Assembly (NCBI GenBank): GCA_039814715.1
Contig: JBCCAR010000001.1
Span: 124,001-188,000, forward strand
Direction of reading: 5' to 3'
From: CAKZYD01 sp039814715
Lineage (GTDB): Bacteria > Pseudomonadota > Alphaproteobacteria > Sphingomonadales > CAKZYD01
Length of the DNA stretch: 64,000 bases
Positions 51,905 through 60,201 of the stretch are shown in pieces (position 1 is the first letter of the stretch; every line of letters starts with the position of its first letter). The notes beneath the pieces were generated by a model. It saw only the letters and a program-made list of their open reading frames with translations. It did no database searches and had not been told where the DNA came from. A program made the position numbers and the translations under genes.

Positions 51905-52813
51905 CTAGGGCGCGTTTTGCTCTTCTAGATGCGCAAGCAATGTGCGCGCCTTTGCAACCGCATCATCTGCGTCCCTTGCAAGCTCATCTGCGCCAATCGC
52001 ATGATGAATTTCAGGATGGTCTGAAAAACCACTGCCGCCCACCAGAACCACGACATCTTTATTTAGCGATATCTCGCGCAGGGCCTTGATGTCATCAGTC
52101 AAGCTCCGGGCAAGCTCTTCACTTGACGCCGTCAAGCCCACCACGTCAAACCATGACTGGCTGACCAGTGTCGTCAACTCTGCACCAGTATGCAGGTCCG
52201 GCCCGCCGGTGACCAGCCAACCTTCCATCTCAAAAATTTTAGAAACAAGCAAAACCCCAAAGGCGTGCTGTTCAGCCGGCGCACTGGCCAAAATTATATT
52301 GTGCCGCGCCCCAGCAGCGTTCAATCCCTCATCTGTCGCACAAAGCTGATGAACCAACATATGGAGCGCCCCAAGCGCCATGGTGACTTCGGCAAAGCTA
52401 AGAGCATCATTATTCCACTCTTCGCCCAAATTGCGCGCTGTCTGTGTAAAGAGCCCAAGACACAAATCACGCGCAGTGAGGCCGCCATTCAAATGGGCTT
52501 GGATAAAGGTCATACAGGCATCATTATCGCCGTTGAGCAGCAGCTTCTGAAAAAGAGCGCCAGCCTGCTCATCAATACGCGCCGCCACGTCTTGCGGCGT
52601 TGGCACATCCTCACCCTGGGCTTTGTAAACGCGCGGAATAACCTCGCCCGAGACAACACGCTGGAGTATCTTATGAATGTCGTCCTGGTGGTCGCCGACA
52701 GACTTTTCAGCCTGGCCATTCAAGGACTGCCTGCTTCGCGCTCCCAGACCCGCCTGCGACGGCGCTCCACTTTTGTCGTACAATCCTTTAAAATCTGCCA
52801 TCGCTTTGGTCAA
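51905..52813 (-). CDS. Second PpaA/AerR-like B12-binding (SCHIC) regulator
   Basis: This 302-residue protein has a polar N-terminus, a helical B12 cap-like region (about 95–175, with NLGEEWNNDALSFAEVTMALGALH, cited as GEEWNNDALSFAEVTMALG) and a C-terminal B12-binding Rossmann domain with ASAPAEQHAFGVLLV and VVLVGGSGF. The QHAFG sequence keeps the HxxG-like cobalamin motif better than the first paralogue does. Such proteins sense light through cobalamin or act with PpsR. The reading starts at a TTG at 52813 close behind GGGGAG; ATG at 52801 is an alternative. It is convergent with bciB, 47 nt away. Confidence 0.85.
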   Translation of the reverse strand: MTKAMADFKGLYDKSGAPSQAGLGARSRQSLNGQAEKSVGDHQDDIHKILQRVVSGEVIPRVYKAQGEDVPTPQDVAARIDEQAGALFQKLLLNGDNDACMTFIQAHLNGGLTARDLCLGLFTQTARNLGEEWNNDALSFAEVTMALGALHMLVHQLCATDEGLNAAGARHNIILASAPAEQHAFGVLLVSKIFEMEGWLVTGGPDLHTGAELTTLVSQSWFDVVGLTASSEELARSLTDDIKALREISLNKDVVVLVGGSGFSDHPEIHHAIGADELARDADDAVAKARTLLAHLEEQNAP

Positions 52814-53316
52814 TATCTCCCCAAGGAACTTAGAGCCTATCCAGGAAGTGTCACAATTGTCTATGGCCGTTTGAAATAGGCGTAAGCGCGCGGCCCGAGA
52901 GGCTTAGCAAAAACGACGGTAACAGCTATAAATATGCTGCAATGCAGCGACGTCGTGGATTAGCTTTCCACCAGATCAAAGAGAAAAGGACTAACCGCAT
53001 AAGACTAAACGGTAAAAGAAAGGCTTGTTCCAATGATCCATGCTCAAATTAGAAAGCCATCGCTGCCTAATCTTGGCATTGCTTACAAGCTTTTAGGCCT
53101 TCTAAAGTGACAAAGCGCCTCGGTTAAAGCAAAGGTCAAATCTATCAAAATTCCAAATGGACTGCCTCATAAAGACGAACATATCGGCCTCATGACGGCG
53201 TGAGTCGGAGCGCTAGTCCTGCGATTCTCCGCCCGCCTTGTGCACTCAAAAACGGCTTTACCCAAAACCCGTAACAAACTTGCCAAATCATGGCACTGGC
53301 ACTAAGACACCGCATG
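52814..53316. other. Intergenic stretch without a recognisable gene
   Basis: These 503 nt separate the second SCHIC regulator from the membrane-protein gene. I found no TGT-N12-ACA site, tRNA or convincing open frame; a 25-codon frame at 53033 has only a weak ribosome site. It marks the right boundary of the photosynthesis cluster. Confidence 0.5.
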
Positions 53317-53333
53317 CTAGTGGATTGGCTCAG
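53317..53333. repeat. Half copy of the palindromic repeat found at 62236
   Basis: A 17-nt sequence (CTAGTGGATTGGCTCAG) matches the left arm, centre and first bases of the palindrome at 62236–62264. It supplies the last five codons and the stop of the membrane-protein gene on the minus strand. Confidence 0.7.
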
Positions 53334-54270
53334 ACAAATGGCACCCATAGGACAGGCGTTCCATCAGTGCGGACATGAAGTAGGTCATTAAGTGCAGAAC
53401 TTGCATTAGTCCCGCAATTGCCAAAAACGTGCCCGCGACGGCGCCTGTTTCAGCTTCCACAAAACCTGCAACCGAGACAACCAGTGCCAAGAAGACTAAA
53501 TCCTGGTTTGGCAGAAATGGCACCCGGGTCAAGACAAGTTGAAGCGTTGCCAAGACAAACCAAGTATCGAGCGGCACCGTGGGCAGAGCCATGGCCCAAA
53601 TAGCGGCTTGTAAAAAGAGCGATATGCCAAACCGCGCCGTATGAACCGCGAGGACGATGCCAAAGGATTGGTTGGATAATGCGAGGAGATTGCTACGAAA
53701 TTTAAGCACGCTGAACGCTAAAATTGTCGCCAAGGCTGCGGCGAGGCCTGCATAAAGCTGTATGTTCGGTGAAACATGGAAGAAACGCTGCATTTGGCCA
53801 GTCGCCAAAAAGAACACAACCATCAAGACTGTCGCACAATTTGAGACCAACGCAGAGAGAACAACATTGTCCTTTATGCTTGCTAGAATGCTGCGATCGC
53901 TCAGGGCCACTGCCTTGCGCGCCCAAAGGAACAAAACCGCCTCCCCGGAATACGACATCAAGGCGAAATTATAGACGCGTTTGCGAAACATGATGGCCGT
54001 GAGCTTAGTGATTTTGACACGCCACAAATGGCGGAAAATAATGGTCTCACCAAGAGGCTGAATGACATAAAATACGGCAATGAAGGCATAAAATGGAGCT
54101 GATGTCGGAAGGTGATTGGCTATTGTCTGCCAGCCAATAGCGCCCAAACGCGATACAATGACATAGAGGACCAAGGCCCAGACAAGGCCGCGCAAAATAT
54201 GCAGCGCTGTTCTCGCGGCAGGCGTATCCGCTGCTGTCTCCACCCTGTTTTTTATCTGTTCCAGCGTCAT
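53317..54270 (-). CDS. Multi-pass membrane protein, flippase/UPF0104-like
   Basis: This 317-residue protein has seven or eight hydrophobic helices. The spacing of helices and the middle segments (LMSYSGEAVLFLWARK and RVPFLPNQDLVFLALV) recall lysylphosphatidylglycerol-synthase transmembrane/UPF0104 proteins, which often partner glycosyltransferases, but I cannot confirm the family. The start at 54270 (MTLEQIKNRV) has GGA upstream. It is divergent from a glycosyltransferase gene, which suggests a lipid-linked sugar or envelope role. Confidence 0.55.
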   Translation of the reverse strand: MTLEQIKNRVETAADTPAARTALHILRGLVWALVLYVIVSRLGAIGWQTIANHLPTSAPFYAFIAVFYVIQPLGETIIFRHLWRVKITKLTAIMFRKRVYNFALMSYSGEAVLFLWARKAVALSDRSILASIKDNVVLSALVSNCATVLMVVFFLATGQMQRFFHVSPNIQLYAGLAAALATILAFSVLKFRSNLLALSNQSFGIVLAVHTARFGISLFLQAAIWAMALPTVPLDTWFVLATLQLVLTRVPFLPNQDLVFLALVVSVAGFVEAETGAVAGTFLAIAGLMQVLHLMTYFMSALMERLSYGCHLSEPIH

Positions 54271-54422
54271 ATTACGATCCGCTGCGGCGCACACCAGCGC
54301 CTTTTTTGTTCGCGCGCTTTCAATGTCGATGCGCGCCGACAAAAGCAAGGGCGGTCATAAAACTATATTAAACGAAGGCTAGCTCTCAAGCTGAGTTTTA
54401 AACCAATGCTTAGCGGGCGGAC

Positions 54423-55106
54423 ATGACGAACAACCCTTCTTTCAGTGTCATTATGCTCGCGACGCCTGAAATCGATAGCTATGCAAACCACACCAGTCAA
54501 AATTGGGCACATTATTGCGAGCGCCATGGCTACTCCTACGAGCGCAAGCAAGAGCGCATGTACGACGACATGCACATATACTGGTCCAAAGTCGGGTATA
54601 TGCTGCAAGCATTGCAACAATGCCGCTCTGATTGGGTCTTTGTTGTCGATGCCGATACGCTTGTGCAAACCCAATCCTACCGTTTAGAGACCCTCGTCAA
54701 ACGTTACGGCGACAACAACCAGGTGCACTGCCTGATATCAGAAGACTGCAGCAGAAGGCTTGGGGTGCCCTTGCCGTTATCTCTAAAAACAATGCGCTTT
54801 AGCAAAACGTTCCGCGGCGCAAATTCAGGGTTCTTCGGCTTTAGAACGACGCAGATGGGCCTCAAGATTGCTGAAGATTGGCTGGCCCTTGGCCGCACGA
54901 CATTCACGCGGTTTAGGGTTGAAGCCCCGCATGAGCAAGCTGTGTTTTGGCTCGGGATTATGCGCTCTTATCGGCAGAATGTGCGTGTAATCGGCGGTGA
55001 AGTCATGCGCGTTGGCGGCAACCCATTTCTAGATTGGCTATTAACGGACACATCCAGCGCATTTGTCCTGCATGATAAGGGTATCAAGCAGCGCTGCGCT
55101 GCATAA
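54423..55106 (+). CDS. GT34-like (galactosyl transferase GMA12/MNN10) glycosyltransferase
   Basis: This 227-residue protein starts FSVIMLATPEIDSYANHT, then has YSYERKQERMYDDMHIYWSKV and the DxD motif in WVFVVDADTLVQ, followed by ANSGFFGFRTTQ and HEQAVFWLG. This pattern is that of the GMA12/MNN10 family, which transfers hexoses from nucleotide sugars. The acceptor is unknown. Its last 23 nt overlap the 3' end of the convergent GT4 gene. Confidence 0.75.
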   Translation: MTNNPSFSVIMLATPEIDSYANHTSQNWAHYCERHGYSYERKQERMYDDMHIYWSKVGYMLQALQQCRSDWVFVVDADTLVQTQSYRLETLVKRYGDNNQVHCLISEDCSRRLGVPLPLSLKTMRFSKTFRGANSGFFGFRTTQMGLKIAEDWLALGRTTFTRFRVEAPHEQAVFWLGIMRSYRQNVRVIGGEVMRVGGNPFLDWLLTDTSSAFVLHDKGIKQRCAA

Positions 55107-56286
55107 CGCTTGGCGCGTCGAGCGCGCAATTCAGGCCATCACGATAATGCGAAAAGAGCTGCTGAAAATGTGTGTCATGCGGCAGTAGCTGCATCCGCGC
55201 CGCTTCGCTCACCGAACGTTGCAGTGCGCCAGGATCGCGGTCCAACAAGCGCATAACAGCGCTAGCAGCCGCTTCAGCATTCCCCGCTGCATAAACCTCA
55301 CTATGGGACGGGCGCGCCATATCAAAGGCGCCGCCGCGATCCGGAACGATGAGCGGCAAACCCGAGCAGAGCCCCTCCGCGAGGACAAGACCAAATGTTT
55401 CTGCAGCGCCTGCGTGGATCATGGCATCCGCGCTTGCCAAGTAGCGCGCTAAGCTGCGTCTCTCACTCACAAAACCTTGGAGATGAATAAAAGGGGTGTT
55501 GCGCGCCAAGCGTTGAATGGATTTGGCGCTCGGCCCCGTGCCAATCTGGATAAGTCCGATGGGGCGATGATGATTGGCCAGACGTACTGCTTCAAAGACT
55601 GTTTTCAGTCGTTTTTCAGGGTGGTGGCGACTGATATTAATCAGCAACTTCGCGCGGTCAGGGTCCATGCCCATGTCTCGCAGAAGCTTAGCCCGCAAGG
55701 ATTGATCGCGAAAGTGTGGGCCAAGACTTTGCTTAAGCAGCCCAAACGGCACGACATGTGGCGCAGAAAGGCCGAAGCGCGCCAACCTTTTTGCCAGCCA
55801 TTCCCCGCTGACAACCGTGGTATCAAAACGGCGCTGCAGCTGCCGCATATAACGCCAAAAAGGAAGAAACACGGCATCGATGCGTTGCGGAGACAGCACG
55901 CCATCAAGCAGAGTATGTGGATAAACCGACACTGGTTCTTGGTGCAAAATAAGCGCGCGCAGAGCATCGCCTGGCCAAGACGCCGCAATCCAGGCACCGC
56001 GCCATGTCGAAGAGGCTTCGATCACGTCAGGCCGCTCCTGCCAAAGGATATCATGGACTTCTGCAGAGCGGGTGAAGAGATAATAGCGCTTGTCAAATGG
56101 GAGCTGCGCAGCCTTGACCCACCAAATTTGCCCGCCTGGCACGGGCTCTTTATAAGTCTGAGGCCCTGGCGCAAGAATGATGGCCTCATGACCACCGGCC
56201 TCAGCGGCTTGCAGTTTTTGATGAATGTAGGTTTTAACGCCGCCGCCATGCGGGGCATAAAATTCGGCAATATCAACAATTTTCAA
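55084..56286 (-). CDS. GT4-family glycosyltransferase
   Basis: This 400-residue GT-B glycosyltransferase has the N-terminal KIVDIAEFYAPHGGGVKTYI acceptor-domain start, NISRHHPEKRLKTVFEAV at the second domain and the EX7E-type nucleotide-sugar motif in AETFGLVLAEGLCSGLPLI. It probably adds a hexose to a lipid or glycan. The start is a TTG overlapping the stop of the previous gene (TTGA), with GGGAG 7 nt upstream. It is translationally coupled to the GT4 gene before it. Confidence 0.82.
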   Translation of the reverse strand: MKIVDIAEFYAPHGGGVKTYIHQKLQAAEAGGHEAIILAPGPQTYKEPVPGGQIWWVKAAQLPFDKRYYLFTRSAEVHDILWQERPDVIEASSTWRGAWIAASWPGDALRALILHQEPVSVYPHTLLDGVLSPQRIDAVFLPFWRYMRQLQRRFDTTVVSGEWLAKRLARFGLSAPHVVPFGLLKQSLGPHFRDQSLRAKLLRDMGMDPDRAKLLINISRHHPEKRLKTVFEAVRLANHHRPIGLIQIGTGPSAKSIQRLARNTPFIHLQGFVSERRSLARYLASADAMIHAGAAETFGLVLAEGLCSGLPLIVPDRGGAFDMARPSHSEVYAAGNAEAAASAVMRLLDRDPGALQRSVSEAARMQLLPHDTHFQQLFSHYRDGLNCALDAPSVMQRSAA

Positions 56287-57491
56287 GAGGCAACTCCCGC
56301 ACTTTGCATTGTACTTGGCCTTTGCCGCTCGGCGCAACAATAGCGCTGTTGAAGGGCAAGATAATGCCCAACGACCTCGTTTAAGACCGTGTCCCAGCGT
56401 CGTCCTTCAGATAGCACACGGCTTTCGCAGCCAAACCGCCTGCGCTTGCAATCGTTCATAAGCAACTCTTCGACACATTGAACATGCTCTGCCAAATCGC
56501 GCGCCTTTGCCAAAAGACCGTTGCGACCTGGAACAACAAGGTCTTTGCTGCCGCCTGCATCGCTAGCGACACAGGCCAGCCCGCTCGCCATTGCTTCGAG
56601 CGTCACATTGCCAAACGTCTCAGTGTCACTGGGGTTAAAGAAGATATCGGCGTTCGCATACGCCTGCGCCAGGTCTTCACGCTGCAAATGTCCGGTGAAG
56701 TGCGCATCCTGCAGCACCTCTGTTAGAGCATTTCGCTGTGGTCCCTCTCCAGCAACAACGAGGTTATAGCGGCAGCTTTTTGCGTTTAAGGCCTGCGCTA
56801 AACCAATCAACAGATCGAGACCCTTTTCTTTTACCAAGCGGCCTACAAAAATGATGGTTGGAGTAAAAGCGTCAAAACCCCTTGCCTGGCGCCAGGCCTC
56901 GCTTCGTTTCCCAGGCGAAAAAAGCGACGTATCGATACCGCGCGTCCATCGCCGTAGCGGCACCTGCACACCATCGGCGCGCAAGGCATTGGCCGAGGAG
57001 GTCGACGGCACAAGCACCTCGTCGCAACTATTATAGAAGTTGGTCGCAATCTTGGTGGTGCTGGCCTTCAGCGCTGCAAGACCATAATAGTCCAGATAAG
57101 TCTCAAAGCGCGTGTGAAAGCTGGAAACAACCGGAATATTGTGCCGCCGCGCATAGCGCCTGGCAGCATGGCCCATTAAATCTGGCGCTGAGACATGGAT
57201 AATGTCTGGCGCAAACCTATTCAAAACGGCTTTCGTATGCGCGCCAAATCGATAAGCCAGGCGGTATTCCGAGCGCCCGGGAATGGGCACAGACGGCAGG
57301 GAATAAAGTTGGCCTTTCGGCTCGAACGCAGGATTTGCAATGGTCGGGGAAAACACGCGGACAGCATGCCCTGCGTTTAGCAAATGATCCGTGAGACGAT
57401 TAAGCGCCAAATTCGCGCCGTCTAGAACATTGTTATAATTGCCTGAAAACAGTGCAATGCGCAGCTTCCCCGGCCCTTGTAGCTTCGTCAT
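56283..57491 (-). CDS. GT4-family glycosyltransferase, MgtA/glycolipid-synthase like
   Basis: This 402-residue GT-B glycosyltransferase has the acceptor domain start LRIALFSGNYNNVLDGANL, FHTRFETYLDYYG in the middle, FVGRLVKEKGLDLLIGLA at the second domain and SDTETFGNVTLEAMASGLA as the EX7E motif. The HTRFETY sequence and GVD-like GIDTSLFSPG resemble enzymes that glycosylate diacylglycerol or similar lipids (MgtA, glucuronosyl-DAG synthase). The exact donor and acceptor are not decidable. ATG at 57491 is chosen; GTG three codons earlier is possible. Confidence 0.8.
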   Translation of the reverse strand: MTKLQGPGKLRIALFSGNYNNVLDGANLALNRLTDHLLNAGHAVRVFSPTIANPAFEPKGQLYSLPSVPIPGRSEYRLAYRFGAHTKAVLNRFAPDIIHVSAPDLMGHAARRYARRHNIPVVSSFHTRFETYLDYYGLAALKASTTKIATNFYNSCDEVLVPSTSSANALRADGVQVPLRRWTRGIDTSLFSPGKRSEAWRQARGFDAFTPTIIFVGRLVKEKGLDLLIGLAQALNAKSCRYNLVVAGEGPQRNALTEVLQDAHFTGHLQREDLAQAYANADIFFNPSDTETFGNVTLEAMASGLACVASDAGGSKDLVVPGRNGLLAKARDLAEHVQCVEELLMNDCKRRRFGCESRVLSEGRRWDTVLNEVVGHYLALQQRYCCAERQRPSTMQSAGVAS

Positions 57492-57683
57492 GTGCCTCAC
57501 GCCTTTGCTAATTCAAAAGCGGATGCCACACCTTCATGTCAAACATGCTTCATTTGCTTGACGGAATCATTGCAGCAAATGTCTCAAAAAAGAAGTCGTG
57601 ATCTCGCCTATAGAAGGGTACTCAGTCTTGACTGTGTCTAAGACACAGAATCGACTTTTTTCTGCAAACAAAGCTTCTTAGTT

Positions 57684-57714
57684 TCGTCATCGCTGTGTCA
57701 TCACGCCCCGTCAT
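57684..57714 (+). promoter_or_regulatory. Pho-box-like direct repeats upstream of the TonB receptor/PhoD genes
   Basis: GTCAT occurs at 57686, 57697 and 57710. The first two are exactly 11 nt apart, as in the PhoB box consensus CTGTCAT-N4-CTGTCAT; the second unit reads GTGTCAT. The third is 13 nt further. They lie about 50–80 nt before the TonB-receptor start in the 274-nt gap 57492–57765, which holds no gene. PhoB control of a phosphatase and its receptor would fit. Confidence 0.6.
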
Positions 57715-57765
57715 TCGCAGCTGCAACAATGCTGAATTGATAACCATAGCAGGGAGTGCGCTCAC

Positions 57766-60198
57766 ATGTACAAATCTAGACTGTCTCAACTTCTGGCGAG
57801 TTGCGCGGCCTACGCCTTGCTCAGCGCCCCCGTAGCGCATGCACAGGAAGCGGAGCGCGACGTAGAAGACATCATGGTGACCGCACAAAAGCGCGAGCAA
57901 GCCATCAAAGATGTCCCCTTGACGATCACTGCGCTAACCGGCGAATTTTTGCGGAAACTTGACGCAACAGAATTTGATGAAGTAGCGCTGTTCACGCCTG
58001 GCCTGACCATTCAAGAGCAAAGCCCAAACAACCCCGGCTTTGTGATCCGCGGGATCACATCCGATTCAGGCAATGCACAACAAGCGCCGCGCGTGTCTGT
58101 TTATTACAATGGAGTCGACGTTAGCCGGTCGCGCGGGTCGTTTTTCGACCTGTTTGATATCGAACGCGTGGAGGTGGTCAAAGGCCCACAGTCAACGCTG
58201 TTCGGCACAGCAGCGGCCATTGGCGCGGTCTCCGTGATTTCCAACAAAGCCGAAGAAGGTTTCAGCGCCGAAGGTAGCTTTGCTTACGGCAACTATGACT
58301 ACATCGAATCTCAAGGCTTCGTAAACTACGGCACTGACGTGATCGCCGGGCGCATCGCCTGGAGCTACAAGGACCGTGAAGGGTTCATAGATAATGTCTT
58401 CTCTGGTCCCGGCAGTTTACCTGATGGGCAATTTGGGCAATCCCTCAATGGTCAAAATGTGCTGGCGTTCCGTGGGACGTTAAGCTTCACACCAACAACA
58501 GATTTTCGCGCAGATTTAGTCCTGTCCTTTGACCGCCAGCGCCCGCCTGGCACGTCCTTTAAGTCCGGCACATTTGCCCCTCCTGGCGGTGACACAAGCC
58601 CATTCACATTTGCATCCCTCTCCGGCGCGCCTGATAGCGAAGAGACCTTGCTGGGTGAAGAACCAGGGCTTGATCGCGAAGTTATCGATCTCAACCTCAC
58701 CATGAGCTACGATTTCAACGAGCAATGGAAGATCACGTCCATCTCAGGCTACCGCGAGTTTGATAGCGTTGAGGTGTTTGATGCAGACGGTTCCGCCGCG
58801 CCCTATCTGGAATTCACCGAAGACTCCATCGGCGACCAGTGGAGCCAAGAAATTCGCATGAACTACGATGGTGAAGGCTGGTCTACCTTCTTTGGCGGCT
58901 CCTATTTCCATGAGGATGGCAGCCAGACGGTCCCTTTCTCAACGGAAGAAGGCTTGCTGCTGGAATGCCTCACCGGCGCGCTTGAGCTAGGCTGCGTCGC
59001 ACCGGATGGGTCTGTCCCAGCTCTAAATGCCACAGCCGCACTCACGGGCGGCGCCCTAACCTCCATTCCTTACAGCCAAATCCTCGGTAACACCGGCAGC
59101 TTTGACATCTGGACGCTCTATGCAGATGCAACTGTTGAAGTTACCGACCGATTGGAGATTAGCCTCGGCGGACGCTATGTGAATGAAAGTCGGACCTCCG
59201 GCGTGTTCAACGAAGCCCCGGCATCACAACTTGCACCGCAGTTGATCGCGGCTGGGACAGCTTTGGACGATCCCGGCCTGCTAGGGCTTGGCGCGTTTCT
59301 AGATGGCTTTCTGCCGCTCGGCACCGCCAACACAGATGGCCAAATCCTAACCGACAGTGCTGATTTCTCCGATTGGCTCATGCGCGCCAATATTCTCTAC
59401 CGCATCACGGATGACATCAGCGTATATGCCACAACGGGCCGGGGCCGCCGATCTGACGTGCTCAATGTCACCGCGGGCAACACGCGGCAGACCCCTGCTG
59501 GTCCTGTAACTATCCCGCCTTTCGCCCAGACGGAGTTGATTCCAGCAGAGATCATCTGGAATTATGAGGCTGGCATAAAGGGTAACTTTTTTGATGGGCG
59601 CATGTTTGCTTCCGCAGCAGTATTTTACCAAGATTACAAGAACTTCCAGGTCACGATCCCACAGTTGGACGCAGAGGGCCAACCCACTGGCCAGTTCATA
59701 ACATCTGGCGCTGGCGGCGCGACCAATTTCGGCGTTGAAGCGGAATTCAGCGCCAACGTCACCGAGGAGCTGCAAGTCTTCGGCAATGCCGCCTATATCG
59801 ATGCGCAGATCGACGATGACCCAGACGTAAACGGTGACCTGGCAGGAAACCGGTTCCGGTTGCAGCCCAAATGGGCCGCTTCTGCCGGCGCTTTGTATGA
59901 GCGGGAAATCACCGATGATCTCAGCGGCTTTGTCACCCTGACCTGGACATTCGAAGGATCGAAGTTCTTTGAACAACCGAATGACCCCATTATCGCAGAG
60001 GACGCCTATTCGCTGGTCAACCTGCGGGTCGGCGTCAAAGACCCAGACGGCCGCTGGCAGGTGGATGCCTTTGCGACCAACTTATTCGACAAGCAGTATG
60101 TGATCGATGCCGGAAACACGGGCGGCGCATTCGGAATTCCGACATTCATCGCAGGCGCGCCGCGCTTTTATGGCATCCGCATTAGCGGCGCGCTTTAG
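57766..60198 (+). CDS. TonB-dependent outer-membrane receptor
   Basis: This 810-residue protein has a signal peptide ending at AHA-QEAE, a TonB-box-like DIMVTAQKR, a plug domain (about 45–160, with VVKGPQSTLFGTAAAIGAVSV) and a C-terminal beta-barrel. It ends GIRISGAL rather than with the usual aromatic terminus. TonB receptors import siderophores, vitamins, sugars or organophosphates. The PhoD-like gene follows 3 nt after its stop, and a Pho-box-like repeat precedes it, so a phosphorus-containing substrate is likely, as an inference. Confidence 0.9.
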   Translation: MYKSRLSQLLASCAAYALLSAPVAHAQEAERDVEDIMVTAQKREQAIKDVPLTITALTGEFLRKLDATEFDEVALFTPGLTIQEQSPNNPGFVIRGITSDSGNAQQAPRVSVYYNGVDVSRSRGSFFDLFDIERVEVVKGPQSTLFGTAAAIGAVSVISNKAEEGFSAEGSFAYGNYDYIESQGFVNYGTDVIAGRIAWSYKDREGFIDNVFSGPGSLPDGQFGQSLNGQNVLAFRGTLSFTPTTDFRADLVLSFDRQRPPGTSFKSGTFAPPGGDTSPFTFASLSGAPDSEETLLGEEPGLDREVIDLNLTMSYDFNEQWKITSISGYREFDSVEVFDADGSAAPYLEFTEDSIGDQWSQEIRMNYDGEGWSTFFGGSYFHEDGSQTVPFSTEEGLLLECLTGALELGCVAPDGSVPALNATAALTGGALTSIPYSQILGNTGSFDIWTLYADATVEVTDRLEISLGGRYVNESRTSGVFNEAPASQLAPQLIAAGTALDDPGLLGLGAFLDGFLPLGTANTDGQILTDSADFSDWLMRANILYRITDDISVYATTGRGRRSDVLNVTAGNTRQTPAGPVTIPPFAQTELIPAEIIWNYEAGIKGNFFDGRMFASAAVFYQDYKNFQVTIPQLDAEGQPTGQFITSGAGGATNFGVEAEFSANVTEELQVFGNAAYIDAQIDDDPDVNGDLAGNRFRLQPKWAASAGALYEREITDDLSGFVTLTWTFEGSKFFEQPNDPIIAEDAYSLVNLRVGVKDPDGRWQVDAFATNLFDKQYVIDAGNTGGAFGIPTFIAGAPRFYGIRISGAL

Positions 60199-60201
60199 CA
60201 T

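Noticed and set aside
52835..52870. TGTCACAATTGTC before the second SCHIC gene as a PpsR site
   Set aside because: TGT-N12 is followed by TGG, not ACA, and no second site lies near.
53033..53110. 25-codon open frame in the gap after the second SCHIC gene
   Set aside because: Weak ribosome site, no similarity, length within chance expectation.
53180..53316. tRNA-like folding near 53.2 kb
   Set aside because: No TTCGA T-loop or acceptor-stem pairing of tRNA length could be made out.
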